Source: Leclercia sp. UBA7405
GTDB lineage: Bacteria; Pseudomonadota; Gammaproteobacteria; Enterobacterales; Enterobacteriaceae
Assembly (NCBI GenBank): GCA_002469605.1
Contig: DKMV01000233.1
Coordinates: 1 to 5,750 of the forward strand
DNA length: 5,750 nt
Reading direction: 5' to 3'
In this document: positions 1 through 5,245 of the stretch, piece after piece
Layout: each line of letters starts with the position of its first letter
Position numbering within the stretch: position 1 is the first letter of the stretch
Notes under the pieces: model-generated
Seen by the model: only the letters and a program-made list of their open reading frames with translations
Database searches by the model: none
What the model was told of the DNA's origin: nothing
Made by a program: the position numbers and the translations under genes

Positions 1-732
1 CGTCCACAGGCGAATATCCGCCTCCGTCAGCTGGTTGCCGGTCAGGTAGCGATGCTGGCCCAGGATCTGCTCCAGACGCTCCAGCGAGGTAAATACATTG
101 CCCACCGCCTCATCATAGGCTTCCTGACTGGTGGCAAAGCCCGCCTTGTAGACGCCGTTATTGACGTTGTCGTAGATCCAGCTATTCAGCTCATCAATTT
201 TCTCCCGCAGCGCCGGCGGATAAAAATCACCTGCCCGTGCCCCTTGCGCATCAAAAGCGGTATTGAACATGCGGATGATCTCTGCGGATTCATTGCTGAC
301 GATGGTCTGGTTCTTCTTATCCCAGAGCACCGGCACGGTCACCCGGCCGGTATAGTGCGGATCGGCGCGCAGATAGAGCTGATATAAAAACTGATGGTCA
401 TACAGGCTGTCGCCCGTCGCTGCCGGGAAGTCACGATCAAAGGTCCAGCCGTTTTCCAGCATCAGCGGATTCACCACCGAGACGGGGATCAGCGACTCCA
501 GCCCCTTCAGGGCGCGGACGATGAGGGTGCGATGTGCCCAGGGGCAGGCGAGTGAAACGTAGAGGTGATAACGGTCTTTCTCAGCCGCAAAGCCCCCTTC
601 GCCGCTCGGGCCGGGTGCGCCGTCGGCGGTGAGCCAGTTACGGAAGGCCGAAACGGAACGCTTAAAACGTCCCCCGGTCGATTTGGTGTCGTACCAGGTG
701 TCCTGCCAGACGCCGTCAACGAGTTGTCCCAT
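1..732 (-). CDS. yqjG: Glutathionyl-hydroquinone reductase YqjG, C-terminus cut by window edge
   Basis: This is a Xi-class glutathione S-transferase. The family reduces glutathionyl-hydroquinones to hydroquinones in the cytoplasm, using glutathione and a catalytic cysteine. The frame is open from the ATG at 732 to base 1 (244 codons). The E. coli protein is about 328 residues, so roughly the last 84 residues of the all-helical C-terminal domain are missing. The catalytic Cys63 is visible in a CPWAH motif (residues 63-67), preceded by YHLYVSLA of the thioredoxin-like domain. The N-terminus, MGQLVDGVW, is typical of the family. The start is fixed by a full AAGGAGG ribosome binding site five bases upstream. 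The gene follows yqjF in the same direction, with a terminator-like hairpin between them. Identity is very secure; the truncation is only the window edge. Confidence 0.96.
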   Translation of the reverse strand, partial: MGQLVDGVWQDTWYDTKSTGGRFKRSVSAFRNWLTADGAPGPSGEGGFAAEKDRYHLYVSLACPWAHRTLIVRALKGLESLIPVSVVNPLMLENGWTFDRDFPAATGDSLYDHQFLYQLYLRADPHYTGRVTVPVLWDKKNQTIVSNESAEIIRMFNTAFDAQGARAGDFYPPALREKIDELNSWIYDNVNNGVYKAGFATSQEAYDEAVGNVFTSLERLEQILGQHRYLTGNQLTEADIRLWT

Positions 733-753
733 ATTTTCCTCCTTCAGATGGCA

Positions 754-779
754 AAAGCGAGGAGAACTCTCCTCGCTTT
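754..779 (-). terminator. Terminator-like hairpin between yqjF and yqjG
   Basis: The arms 754-765 and 768-779 are perfect 12-base inverted repeats (AAAGCGAGGAGA and its complement). They form a stem with a loop of about four bases. Read on the minus strand, the stem ends in CTTTT and then GCC, so the U tract is short. It lies 21 bases after the yqjF stop and only a few bases before the yqjG ribosome binding site. It may therefore end yqjF transcripts incompletely, or act as an mRNA processing or stability element in a yqjF-yqjG transcript. Confidence 0.7.
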
Positions 780-800
780 AAGTTTACTCAGGATAGTGGC

Positions 801-1193
801 TTACCACTTTTTATTCAGCACGCGATCGATGCTGAACGCGCCAGGACCCGTAATGGCCAGCAGCAGGAAACCGCCGGCGATGGTCAGGTTCTTCATGAAC
901 ATCAGCGAGTTGACCCCTTCAGCAAAGTTGCTGTGGAAGATAAAGGCGGTCAGCAGGGTAAAGCCTGCGGTGAAGAGCGCGGTGGTGCGGGTCAGGAAGC
1001 CAAACAGAATTGCCAGACCGCCGCCGAACTCAAGCAGGATGGTCAGGGGCAGCAGGAAGCCGGGCACGCCCATCGCTTCCATGTACTGCTGCGTACCCGC
1101 ATAACCCGTAATTTTTCCCCAGCCAGCGGTGATAAACAGAATTGGCATTAAAATACGCGCTACCAGTACACCAACATCTTCTAATTTTTTCAT
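801..1193 (-). CDS. yqjF: DoxX-family inner membrane protein YqjF
   Basis: This is a 130-residue DoxX/DoxD-like integral membrane protein. Its biochemical role is not established; in E. coli the gene is best known as strongly induced by dinitrotoluene-type aromatics and their breakdown products. Four hydrophobic segments are visible at about residues 8-25, 46-67, 70-86 and 103-118, matching the four-helix DoxX fold. The ATG at 1193 (MKKLEDVGV) was chosen because GGAG lies six bases upstream and it gives the length I recall for the E. coli protein. An in-frame GTG at 1205 would add four residues but overlaps that ribosome binding site. The gene stands in its own transcription unit, with a terminator upstream (behind yqjK) and a LysR-type dyad in its leader region, and yqjG follows downstream. 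Similarity to E. coli YqjF recalled from memory is near-identity over most of the length. Confidence 0.95.
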   Translation of the reverse strand: MKKLEDVGVLVARILMPILFITAGWGKITGYAGTQQYMEAMGVPGFLLPLTILLEFGGGLAILFGFLTRTTALFTAGFTLLTAFIFHSNFAEGVNSLMFMKNLTIAGGFLLLAITGPGAFSIDRVLNKKW

Positions 1194-1321
1194 TTTGTTC
1201 TCCACGAAACCACAAGGGGTGCTAATTGCTGAATGTGTGCAAATTCGGGCTTATGCCGCAGACTTGCTGTCGATGGAGAGGATAGTAAACGGGGCGACTG
1301 GCAATTGTTAGCAAGGAAAAC

Positions 1322-1345
1322 TGTCAATCTTAATCAAAGATATTG
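1322..1345 (-). promoter_or_regulatory. LysR-type dyad next to a TTGACA box upstream of yqjF
   Basis: On the minus strand the site reads ATCTT-N5-AAGAT (1341-1327), which contains the T-N11-A core typical of LysR-family binding sites. It directly abuts a perfect TTGACA at 1327-1322. No convincing -10 hexamer sits 16-18 bases downstream, which fits an activator-dependent promoter. In E. coli, yqjF is reported to be activated by the LysR-type regulator YhaJ. The assignment of this dyad to YhaJ is inference. The leader between here and the start would be about 130 bases. Confidence 0.45.
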
Positions 1346-1365
1346 AGTAAGCAGGTGCAGAAAAC

Positions 1366-1400
1366 AAACAGGCCGGAAAGCAGCGCTTTCCGGCCTGTTG
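1366..1400 (-). terminator. Intrinsic terminator of the yqjC-yqjD-yqjE-yqjK unit
   Basis: The arms 1367-1380 and 1386-1399 form a perfect 14-base-pair, GC-rich stem around a five-base loop. Read on the minus strand the stem is followed by TGTTTTC, a U-rich tail. It begins about 14 bases past the yqjK stop codon. The plus-strand side has no T tract, so the terminator works in the direction of yqjK. Confidence 0.9.
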
Positions 1401-1412
1401 AGAGGATAAGGG

Positions 1413-1712
1413 CTATTTATCCAGCTGCTGTTTACGGATAGTCGTTTTCACCAGGCGCCAGGCTGACCAGACGCCGAAACCACGGCGTGCCCAGCGGACC
1501 AGCATATTGGGATGGCGAATGGTCCATATTGCCATCACGCTGCTACCCACCAGCGCCCATGAACGCAGGCTGAGAATGGTATTCCAGCTGCGATCGTAAG
1601 AGCGCGTGACCGTCAGCCAGTCGCGGCGAGCGGCGGACAGATCCAGCCGTTGCTGCTGGATCTGACTCAGCAGGTATGCCTTATGGCTTTGACGCTCTGA
1701 TTTGCTACTCAC
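1413..1712 (-). CDS. yqjK: YqjK-like small membrane-associated protein
   Basis: This is a 99-residue protein of the YqjK-like family, function unknown. The N-terminal 45 residues are polar and basic, with a Q/R-rich likely helical stretch at residues 16-31. A single moderately hydrophobic segment at about 52-65 is followed by a Trp/Arg-rich tail (RHPNMLVRWARRGFGVW, 66-82), the best conserved part relative to E. coli. The start is GTG and overlaps the yqjE stop in a GTGA arrangement, so translation is probably coupled to yqjE. A strong terminator follows, making this the last gene of the unit. Family assignment is firm; membrane association is inferred from the segment and the neighbours. Confidence 0.93.
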   Translation of the reverse strand: MSSKSERQSHKAYLLSQIQQQRLDLSAARRDWLTVTRSYDRSWNTILSLRSWALVGSSVMAIWTIRHPNMLVRWARRGFGVWSAWRLVKTTIRKQQLDK

Positions 1713-2107
1713 GACTTGTCATCCTCCAGCACAGACCGGTCGTTGGCCAGCTCCTGGCGGGTGTGACGGAGCAGGCTGGACTGACGCGCTTTGCGCATCG
1801 ACCAGATCCCACCTATCAGGGCGGCAAGCAGCAGTACCACTGTCGTGGCGATCATCGCGTTCAGACGATACTGCGGATCGATTGCCCAGATAATCAACAC
1901 CATCAGGCTCATCAGGCCAAAGGCGGCGAAGAGCATGGTTAACCCCAGCATCAGCAGCAGCTGGAAGAGGTTCGCTTTCTCTTCTTCCAGCTCAACGACG
2001 GCCAGTCGGATGCGGGTTTCCGCGATGCCAACCAGCGTCGTCAGGATGCGCTGCCCGATACCAAGGACGTTTTTTGCAGGCCCGTTAGCGTGACGTGAAT
2101 CTTCCAT
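1709..2107 (-). CDS. yqjE: YqjE, holin-superfamily-like inner membrane protein
   Basis: This is a 132-residue protein of the YqjE family, which is grouped with phage-holin-like membrane proteins (a fold similarity, not evidence of lysis activity). A cytoplasmic amphipathic N-terminus with VVELEEEKANL (residues 37-47) leads into two strong transmembrane segments at about 47-75 and 83-104, then a basic tail. The frame is open upstream to 2176, but the ATG at 2107 is the right start. It matches the E. coli protein N-terminus, and the longer form would overlap the conserved C-terminus of yqjD. The ATG lies two bases after the yqjD stop with no visible ribosome binding site, so expression likely depends on translational coupling. 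The stop overlaps the GTG of yqjK. The gene is always found with yqjD and yqjK in related enterobacteria, but its function is not established. Confidence 0.94.
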   Translation of the reverse strand: MEDSRHANGPAKNVLGIGQRILTTLVGIAETRIRLAVVELEEEKANLFQLLLMLGLTMLFAAFGLMSLMVLIIWAIDPQYRLNAMIATTVVLLLAALIGGIWSMRKARQSSLLRHTRQELANDRSVLEDDKS

Positions 2108-2109
2108 AA

Positions 2110-2415
2110 TCAACGACGCGTCAGCAGAACACCCAGAACCACGCCGATAGCGGCGCCAATACCTACCCCGGTCCATGGGTTATCGCGCACGTATTCGTCG
2201 GCGCGAGCGGCAGCTTCTCGAGTCTGTTTGGCCAGTGCATCGCTGGTCTCACCCAGGCGATAACGGCTCTCTTTAAGAGCGCTTTCGGCCTTGCTGCGCA
2301 GTTTGCTCAGCTCTTCTTTCGACTTGTCTGAAGAGGTGTTCAGCACCTCTTCCAGAGTATCCGTCAGGGATTTCAGTTCAGCGCGCAAGTGTTCTGAGGT
2401 GGTATCTTTTGACAT
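2110..2415 (-). CDS. yqjD: YqjD, membrane-anchored ribosome-binding protein (ElaB/YqjD/YgaM family)
   Basis: This is a 101-residue tail-anchored protein of the DUF883 (ElaB/YgaM/YqjD) family. E. coli YqjD is reported to be made in stationary phase under RpoS control, to bind 70S ribosomes through its N-terminal part and to sit in the inner membrane, reducing translation and growth. Residues 7-75 are charged, Ala/Glu/Lys-rich and likely coiled-coil. The family signature RDNPWTGVGIGA (77-88) opens the single membrane segment (about 83-99), which ends in the positive tail TRR. An AGGAG ribosome binding site lies six bases before the ATG. The gene is 29 bases downstream of yqjC, and yqjE starts two bases after its stop. 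This is a normal full-length member. Confidence 0.96.
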   Translation of the reverse strand: MSKDTTSEHLRAELKSLTDTLEEVLNTSSDKSKEELSKLRSKAESALKESRYRLGETSDALAKQTREAAARADEYVRDNPWTGVGIGAAIGVVLGVLLTRR

Positions 2416-2444
2416 GATTCTCTCCTGTTAAGAATTCCGTTGAT

Positions 2445-2813
2445 TCAGTAATCGCGAGACTCCAGCGCATGCAGTTCATTCTGCGCTTCTTCCAGCTTCC
2501 GTTCACGTTTGGCAATTTTTTCCACATCGCCTTTCTCTTTTGCTTCGGCCAGATCCTGACGGCGTTCAGCGAGCTCTTCTTTCTGTTCAGCAATTTTCTT
2601 CTGGTGATCGGCACGCAGCTGGCTGTCGGAACAGTTAGCCTGTACTTCACTCAGTGCTTTTTTCAGCCCGGAAATGCGGTGTTGATTGTTATGCTTTTCG
2701 GCGTAACTGATCTCGCGCTTGATCTCCTGTTCCTTCTCCTGACAAAGGGAGGCGGCGAAAGAAACTGTGCTGACAGAAAAAAGGGCGAGGCCCAGAACGA
2801 TGCGGTAATTCAT
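2445..2813 (-). CDS. yqjC: YqjC, DUF1090-family periplasmic protein
   Basis: This is a 122-residue secreted protein of the DUF1090 family, with no established function. A classical signal peptide is visible: basic MNYR, a hydrophobic core at residues 5-15, and cleavage after SFA (residue 20). The mature protein is almost entirely charged and helical, rich in Glu, Lys, Arg and Gln, and probably coiled-coil from about residue 62 to 118. It has just two cysteines (24 and 61), which could form a periplasmic disulfide bridging the first helices. The ATG at 2813 is preceded by GGAAGG at about eight bases. The gene heads the close-packed yqjC-yqjD-yqjE-yqjK set and follows a 153-base gap after mzrA that contains a promoter candidate and a large palindrome. 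Confidence 0.94.
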   Translation of the reverse strand: MNYRIVLGLALFSVSTVSFAASLCQEKEQEIKREISYAEKHNNQHRISGLKKALSEVQANCSDSQLRADHQKKIAEQKEELAERRQDLAEAKEKGDVEKIAKRERKLEEAQNELHALESRDY

Positions 2814-2830
2814 TATTGGAACCTTCCATT

Positions 2831-2836
2831 GTTATA
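2831..2836 (-). promoter_or_regulatory. Candidate -10 box for yqjC
   Basis: On the minus strand TATAAC (2836-2831) lies 18 bases before the yqjC ATG, giving a very short leader that still includes the GGAAGG ribosome binding site. A -35 element 17 bases upstream is poor (ACGGCA). A weak -35 would suit the RpoS-dependent expression reported for the downstream yqjD gene in E. coli, but sigma-factor choice cannot be decided from these bases. Confidence 0.35.
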
Positions 2837-2851
2837 CGGCGAATCAGTCAC

Positions 2852-2927
2852 ATTGCCGTTTTCCAGTGTCATGCGAAGTACGGTTGGAGGTGCTCCGCGT
2901 ACTTAAGCATAGTAAGTAAACGGCAAT
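2852..2927. repeat. Nested inverted repeat between mzrA and yqjC
   Basis: The outer arms ATTGCCGTTT (2852-2861) and AAACGGCAAT (2918-2927) are perfect 10-base complements. Inside them sits a second dyad: ATGC 2871-2874 with GCAT 2907-2910, AAGTACG 2876-2882 with CGTACTT 2898-2904, and GGAG 2886-2889 with CTCC 2893-2896 around a three-base loop. The whole could fold into a long interrupted hairpin of about 76 bases on either strand. Neither side has a U tract, so it is not an ordinary intrinsic terminator. It could be the 3' end structure of yqjA-mzrA mRNA, a small palindromic interspersed repeat, or a regulatory leader upstream of yqjC. I do not recognise it as ERIC or REP. Confidence 0.7.
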
Positions 2928-2966
2928 ATCACCAAAGTGAGTGAAAAGATTCAGAATAGTGGAAGT

Positions 2967-3341
2967 TTAGCCCGCCAGGCGAGAGGTGTCGCGCAGGCGC
3001 GTTAACCAGGCTGCGGCCTGATTATCATCATCCTGTTGGGCAATGATATAGCCGTGCGGCAGGGTGCGGTCGAGCACCTTTTTCGCCTCAGCGCTCTGGG
3101 CGCTGGAGTCGAAGGTGATTAACAGCACGTCGTTCTGTGGCGTAATGCTTTTGAAACGAATGCCGTTGGCATCGAGATGATGCCAGACGGAGAACCCGTC
3201 CGGCACGCTGGCGCCCTGGACGCCAGGACGTATGGCCAGCGTTGACTCCTGCGTCTGCAAAGCCATCCAGATAAGCAGCATGGCGCTGAACAGGCACAGC
3301 GCCGCCATGGCATAAGAGAACTGACGCATGGAGAGGCGCAC
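2967..3341 (-). CDS. mzrA: MzrA, membrane modulator of the EnvZ/OmpR two-component system
   Basis: This is a 124-residue bitopic inner membrane protein. E. coli MzrA (formerly YqjB) binds the sensor kinase EnvZ and raises OmpR phosphorylation, linking other envelope stress signals to porin regulation. A short cytoplasmic N-terminus is followed by one membrane segment (about residues 10-28) and a periplasmic domain. That domain holds the most conserved stretches: QESTLAIR (31-38), [15 protein letters not shown] (47-61) and [15 protein letters not shown] near the C-terminus. The GTG at 3341 was chosen because it lies one base after the yqjA stop with GGAG five bases upstream. An ATG four codons in (3329) is the alternative. 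The N-terminal 30 residues differ most from E. coli, which has 127 residues. Co-transcription and coupling with yqjA are very likely. Confidence 0.93.
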   Translation of the reverse strand: MRLSMRQFSYAMAALCLFSAMLLIWMALQTQESTLAIRPGVQGASVPDGFSVWHHLDANGIRFKSITPQNDVLLITFDSSAQSAEAKKVLDRTLPHGYIIAQQDDDNQAAAWLTRLRDTSRLAG

Positions 3342-3342
3342 C

Positions 3343-4005
3343 TTAACTCCGGCTCCCGTGTTTTTTCTTCCACAGCACTACCAGCGAGCCGATCAGGCCA
3401 AACACCAGCAGCACCACCGGTAACAGCATCAGGCAGGACATCAGGGCGTCTTCATATTTGAGAAACACCGGCGTCTTGCCGAGCAGGTAGCCCAGCGTGG
3501 TCAGAATCAGCACCCACAGCAGGCCGCTCATCCAGTTAAAGAACTGGAAACGGGCGCTGCTAAGGCCGGACAGGCCTGCGATGGTAGGCAGGAGTGTACG
3601 TACAAAAGCGATAAAGCGGCCAACCAGCAGCGCAGAAAGACCATGTTTATGGAACAGATGGTGCGCGCGCTGGTGATAATGAGCGGGCAGGTGCGACAGC
3701 CAGTTTTGCACGATGCGCGTATTGCCCAGCCATCGTCCCTGAATGTAGCTCACCCAGCAACCCAGGCTGGCGGCAATGGTAAGCAGCAGTACCGTTTGCG
3801 GGAAGGCCATGGCCCCTTTCGCACAGAGTACGCCAACCAGTACCAGCAGACTGTCGCCCGGCAAAAACGCCGCGGGCAACAGGCCATTTTCAAGGAATAA
3901 AATCATAAACAGGACAAAATAGAGCATGCCGACCATAGAGGGGTTGGCCAGCGTTTCGAAATCCTGGGCCCATAAGGCATTAAGTAGTTGGGTCAAAAGT
4001 TCCAT
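3343..4005 (-). CDS. yqjA: YqjA, DedA-family inner membrane transporter
   Basis: This is a 220-residue DedA (SNARE-associated/VTT domain) membrane protein. E. coli YqjA is a proton-dependent osmosensing protein needed at alkaline pH and, together with its paralogue YghB, for normal cell division and envelope integrity. DedA proteins are linked to recycling of undecaprenyl-phosphate and other lipids. The residues shown to be essential in the family are all in place: Glu39 and Asp51 in the [18 protein letters not shown] re-entrant loop, and Arg130 and Arg136 in [16 protein letters not shown]. Hydrophobic segments lie at about 24-40, 52-62, 70-86, 125-145, 158-174 and 186-212. The ATG at 4005 has AGGA seven bases upstream. 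mzrA follows one base after the stop. In E. coli this pair belongs to the Cpx envelope-stress regulon, but I could not find a clear GTAAA-N5-GTAAA box here. Confidence 0.97.
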   Translation of the reverse strand: MELLTQLLNALWAQDFETLANPSMVGMLYFVLFMILFLENGLLPAAFLPGDSLLVLVGVLCAKGAMAFPQTVLLLTIAASLGCWVSYIQGRWLGNTRIVQNWLSHLPAHYHQRAHHLFHKHGLSALLVGRFIAFVRTLLPTIAGLSGLSSARFQFFNWMSGLLWVLILTTLGYLLGKTPVFLKYEDALMSCLMLLPVVLLVFGLIGSLVVLWKKKHGSRS

Positions 4006-4022
4006 TCAGTGTTCCTGGAAAT

Positions 4023-4047
4023 CGGTTAACGTCATGCCCGTTAACCG
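4023..4047. repeat. Inverted repeat in the yqjA leader
   Basis: The arms CGGTTAACG (4023-4031) and CGTTAACCG (4039-4047) are perfect complements with a seven-base spacer. The repeat ends 17 bases before the yqjA ATG. It could be a protein-binding operator or a 9-base-pair hairpin in the yqjA mRNA leader. The spacing of the GTTAA units (15 bases) does not match a CpxR box. No U tract follows, so termination is unlikely. Confidence 0.65.
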
Positions 4048-4301
4048 GGTCAATACAACACGGCGACATTTTTTCTAATCTCATTATGGTCGCTCGCAGG
4101 CACGTTGTGTGGCCAGAACAGTTCCCTGTTAAATGGCTAAGTAAGCAAGCACTAACTAACAAAAACGCAATTTGCATCCAATTGTAACAAAGCCCACGGT
4201 TTTGCGTCAGAAAATTTCACGTAACCGGGGGATTGATTTTGGCTTAACCCAGGGAGAGGACGCGAGGGTATTTACAAAGGCTGACACTATAGAGGTTTGC
4301 T

Positions 4302-4336
4302 TACCCGCCGAAGCGGGAAGGCGCAACGAAGCGCCT
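4302..4336 (-). terminator. Tandem hairpins downstream of exuR
   Basis: Two adjacent hairpins follow the exuR stop by about 17 bases on the minus strand. The first is AGGCGC-N6-GCGCCT (4336-4319). The second is CCCGC-TTCG-GCGGG (4317-4304), a stem capped by the very stable C(UUCG)G tetraloop. The tail after the second hairpin is TAAGC, not U-rich. This makes it more likely a 3'-end stabilising or Rho-assisted structure than a textbook intrinsic terminator. No other 3' structure for exuR is visible. Confidence 0.55.
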
Positions 4337-4353
4337 GCCAGCGAAGGAGCGAT

Positions 4354-5130
4354 CTATTTTGCGTTATTGACGGCAGAATCGAGGTGAACGACCGGATTTT
4401 CTGCAAAAAGGTAGCGGTCAGCGTTAAATTCGAAGTCGTCACTTGTCTCGTTAAACAGCATCTGTTTGGTGTTTTCAAGATGCTGCCACATTGCCACTTT
4501 TGCCGCATGCGGGTCTTTGCGAATCAGGGCTTTAAGGATCTGATCGTGGTCATCGCACCAGTTATCCACGGTGCGTAAATCGATGTGATCGTGCAGTTTT
4601 TTCCAGTAGGGGTTGTGAACGCGCTGAGTCCACATTTTTTCGACAATTGCTGCCAGGGCGGTATTTTGCGTCGCCAGCGCCACCTGCACGTGGAACTGCA
4701 AATCCCATTCGGAGTCGCGGAAACATTTTTCCTGACGGGCTCTCTCCTGGATCTCCATCAGCTTCATGATGTCCTGCTTGGTCACCTGGGTTGCGGCGAA
4801 TTCAGCAATATTGCTTTCGATCAGCTGGCGAGCCTGGAGCAGCTCAAAGGGGCCGTAGCTGGCGAACTCCAGACTTTCGTCCGGCACCGGGGAGTGTTTT
4901 GCCTGGCTGGAAATAACGTGAATACCGGAGCCTTTACGCACTTCGACGTAACCTTCTACCTCAAGCATAATGATGGCTTCGCGAACGACCGTGCGGCTGA
5001 CGCTCTTCTCATCGGCAATAAAACGCTCGGCAGGCAGTTTGTCGCCCACAAGATAGACGCCTTGCTCAATACGATCTTTTAGCTCGGCGGCAAGTTGCTG
5101 ATAAAGACGTCGGGGTTCGTTGATTTCCAT
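4354..5130 (-). CDS. exuR: ExuR, GntR/FadR-family repressor of hexuronate utilisation
   Basis: This is a 258-residue cytoplasmic transcription repressor, the same length as E. coli ExuR. ExuR represses exuT, uxaCA, uxaB and uxuAB-type genes, and hexuronates or their metabolites relieve it. The N-terminal winged helix-turn-helix spans about residues 9-73, with the GntR signature LPAER (32-36), recognition-helix [11 protein letters not shown] (43-53) and the wing GSGIHV (67-72). The C-terminal FCD ligand domain (about 94-225) keeps the expected metal-site residues Asp143 and His147 (DLQFH), His195 (DDHDQ) and His217. The ATG at 5130 has GGAG five bases upstream. The gene follows exuT in the same direction but is separated from it by a terminator, and has its own promoter overlapped by a probable ExuR operator, implying autoregulation. 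The most divergent part is the linker around residues 74-88. Confidence 0.97.
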   Translation of the reverse strand: MEINEPRRLYQQLAAELKDRIEQGVYLVGDKLPAERFIADEKSVSRTVVREAIIMLEVEGYVEVRKGSGIHVISSQAKHSPVPDESLEFASYGPFELLQARQLIESNIAEFAATQVTKQDIMKLMEIQERARQEKCFRDSEWDLQFHVQVALATQNTALAAIVEKMWTQRVHNPYWKKLHDHIDLRTVDNWCDDHDQILKALIRKDPHAAKVAMWQHLENTKQMLFNETSDDFEFNADRYLFAENPVVHLDSAVNNAK

Positions 5131-5157
5131 ATGCGCTCCAGGCAGGGTACGGCAGTT

Positions 5158-5175
5158 AATTTGTTATACCACTTT
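5158..5175 (-). promoter_or_regulatory. Probable ExuR/UxuR operator overlapping an extended -10 promoter of exuR
   Basis: On the minus strand the core reads TGGTATAACA (5171-5162). It differs at one base from the symmetrical TGGTATACCA centre that I recall for ExuR/UxuR operators and continues into the AAATT flank. The same bases contain TG-G-TATAAC, an extended -10 promoter element (hexamer 5168-5163), with no good -35 box. A start point near 5156 would give a leader of about 25 bases to the exuR ATG. Repressor bound here would block RNA polymerase directly. Sequence match is clear; binding is inference. Confidence 0.6.
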
Positions 5176-5202
5176 TGCGAAATCCCCACCAGTTTCCCTG
5201 TC

Positions 5203-5230
5203 AAAAAGCCGCCTCGGGAGGCGGCTTATT
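5203..5230 (-). terminator. Intrinsic terminator of exuT
   Basis: AAGCCGCCTC (5206-5215) pairs with GAGGCGGCTT (5218-5227) in a GC-rich stem with a small loop. On the minus strand it is followed by a run of T (CTTTTTG). It begins about 18 bases after the exuT stop and ends before the exuR promoter, insulating exuR from exuT transcription. Confidence 0.9.
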
Positions 5231-5245
5231 CATCAAACAAACAGG

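Larger units (their letters stand above)
4006..4353. other. Non-coding gap between exuR and yqjA (348 bases)
   Basis: No gene is supported here; the short open frames on either strand lack recognisable products and ribosome binding sites. It holds, in minus-strand order: the tandem hairpins behind exuR (4302-4336), a small dyad CAATT-N7-AATTG at 4168-4184, a weak -10-like CATAAT (4088-4083) that could serve yqjA with a leader near 70 bases, and a 9-base inverted repeat just ahead of yqjA (4023-4047). A Cpx box was sought and not convincingly found. Confidence 0.6.

Noticed and set aside
565..1104. A 179-codon plus-strand open frame
   Set aside because: It is antisense across yqjG and yqjF, both firmly identified, and its translation resembles no protein I recognise; it reflects GC-rich codon use on the other strand.
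1709..2107. yqjE as a phage remnant because of its holin-like fold
   Set aside because: It sits in conserved chromosomal gene order with no adjacent phage genes; the holin label reflects two-helix topology only.
2108..2176. N-terminal extension of yqjE by 23 residues
   Set aside because: It would overlap the conserved C-terminus of yqjD, is Arg/Gly-rich with no family match, and the ATG at 2107 matches the known YqjE N-terminus.
3980..4177. A 65-codon minus-strand frame ahead of yqjA
   Set aside because: No convincing ribosome binding site or recognisable product, and it overlaps the yqjA start out of frame across the leader inverted repeat.
4281..4295. CACTATAG on the plus strand resembling the end of a T7-type phage promoter
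   Set aside because: Only the initiation-side core matches; the recognition half upstream shows no resemblance, there is no plus-strand gene, and no phage sequence is nearby.
4006..4353. A CpxR box expected from E. coli yqjA regulation
   Set aside because: GTAA-like pentamers occur on both strands, but no pair has the required spacing of about five bases, so no site is called.
4585..5082. A 165-codon plus-strand open frame inside exuR
   Set aside because: It is entirely antisense to the well conserved exuR gene, with no ribosome binding site or recognisable domain.
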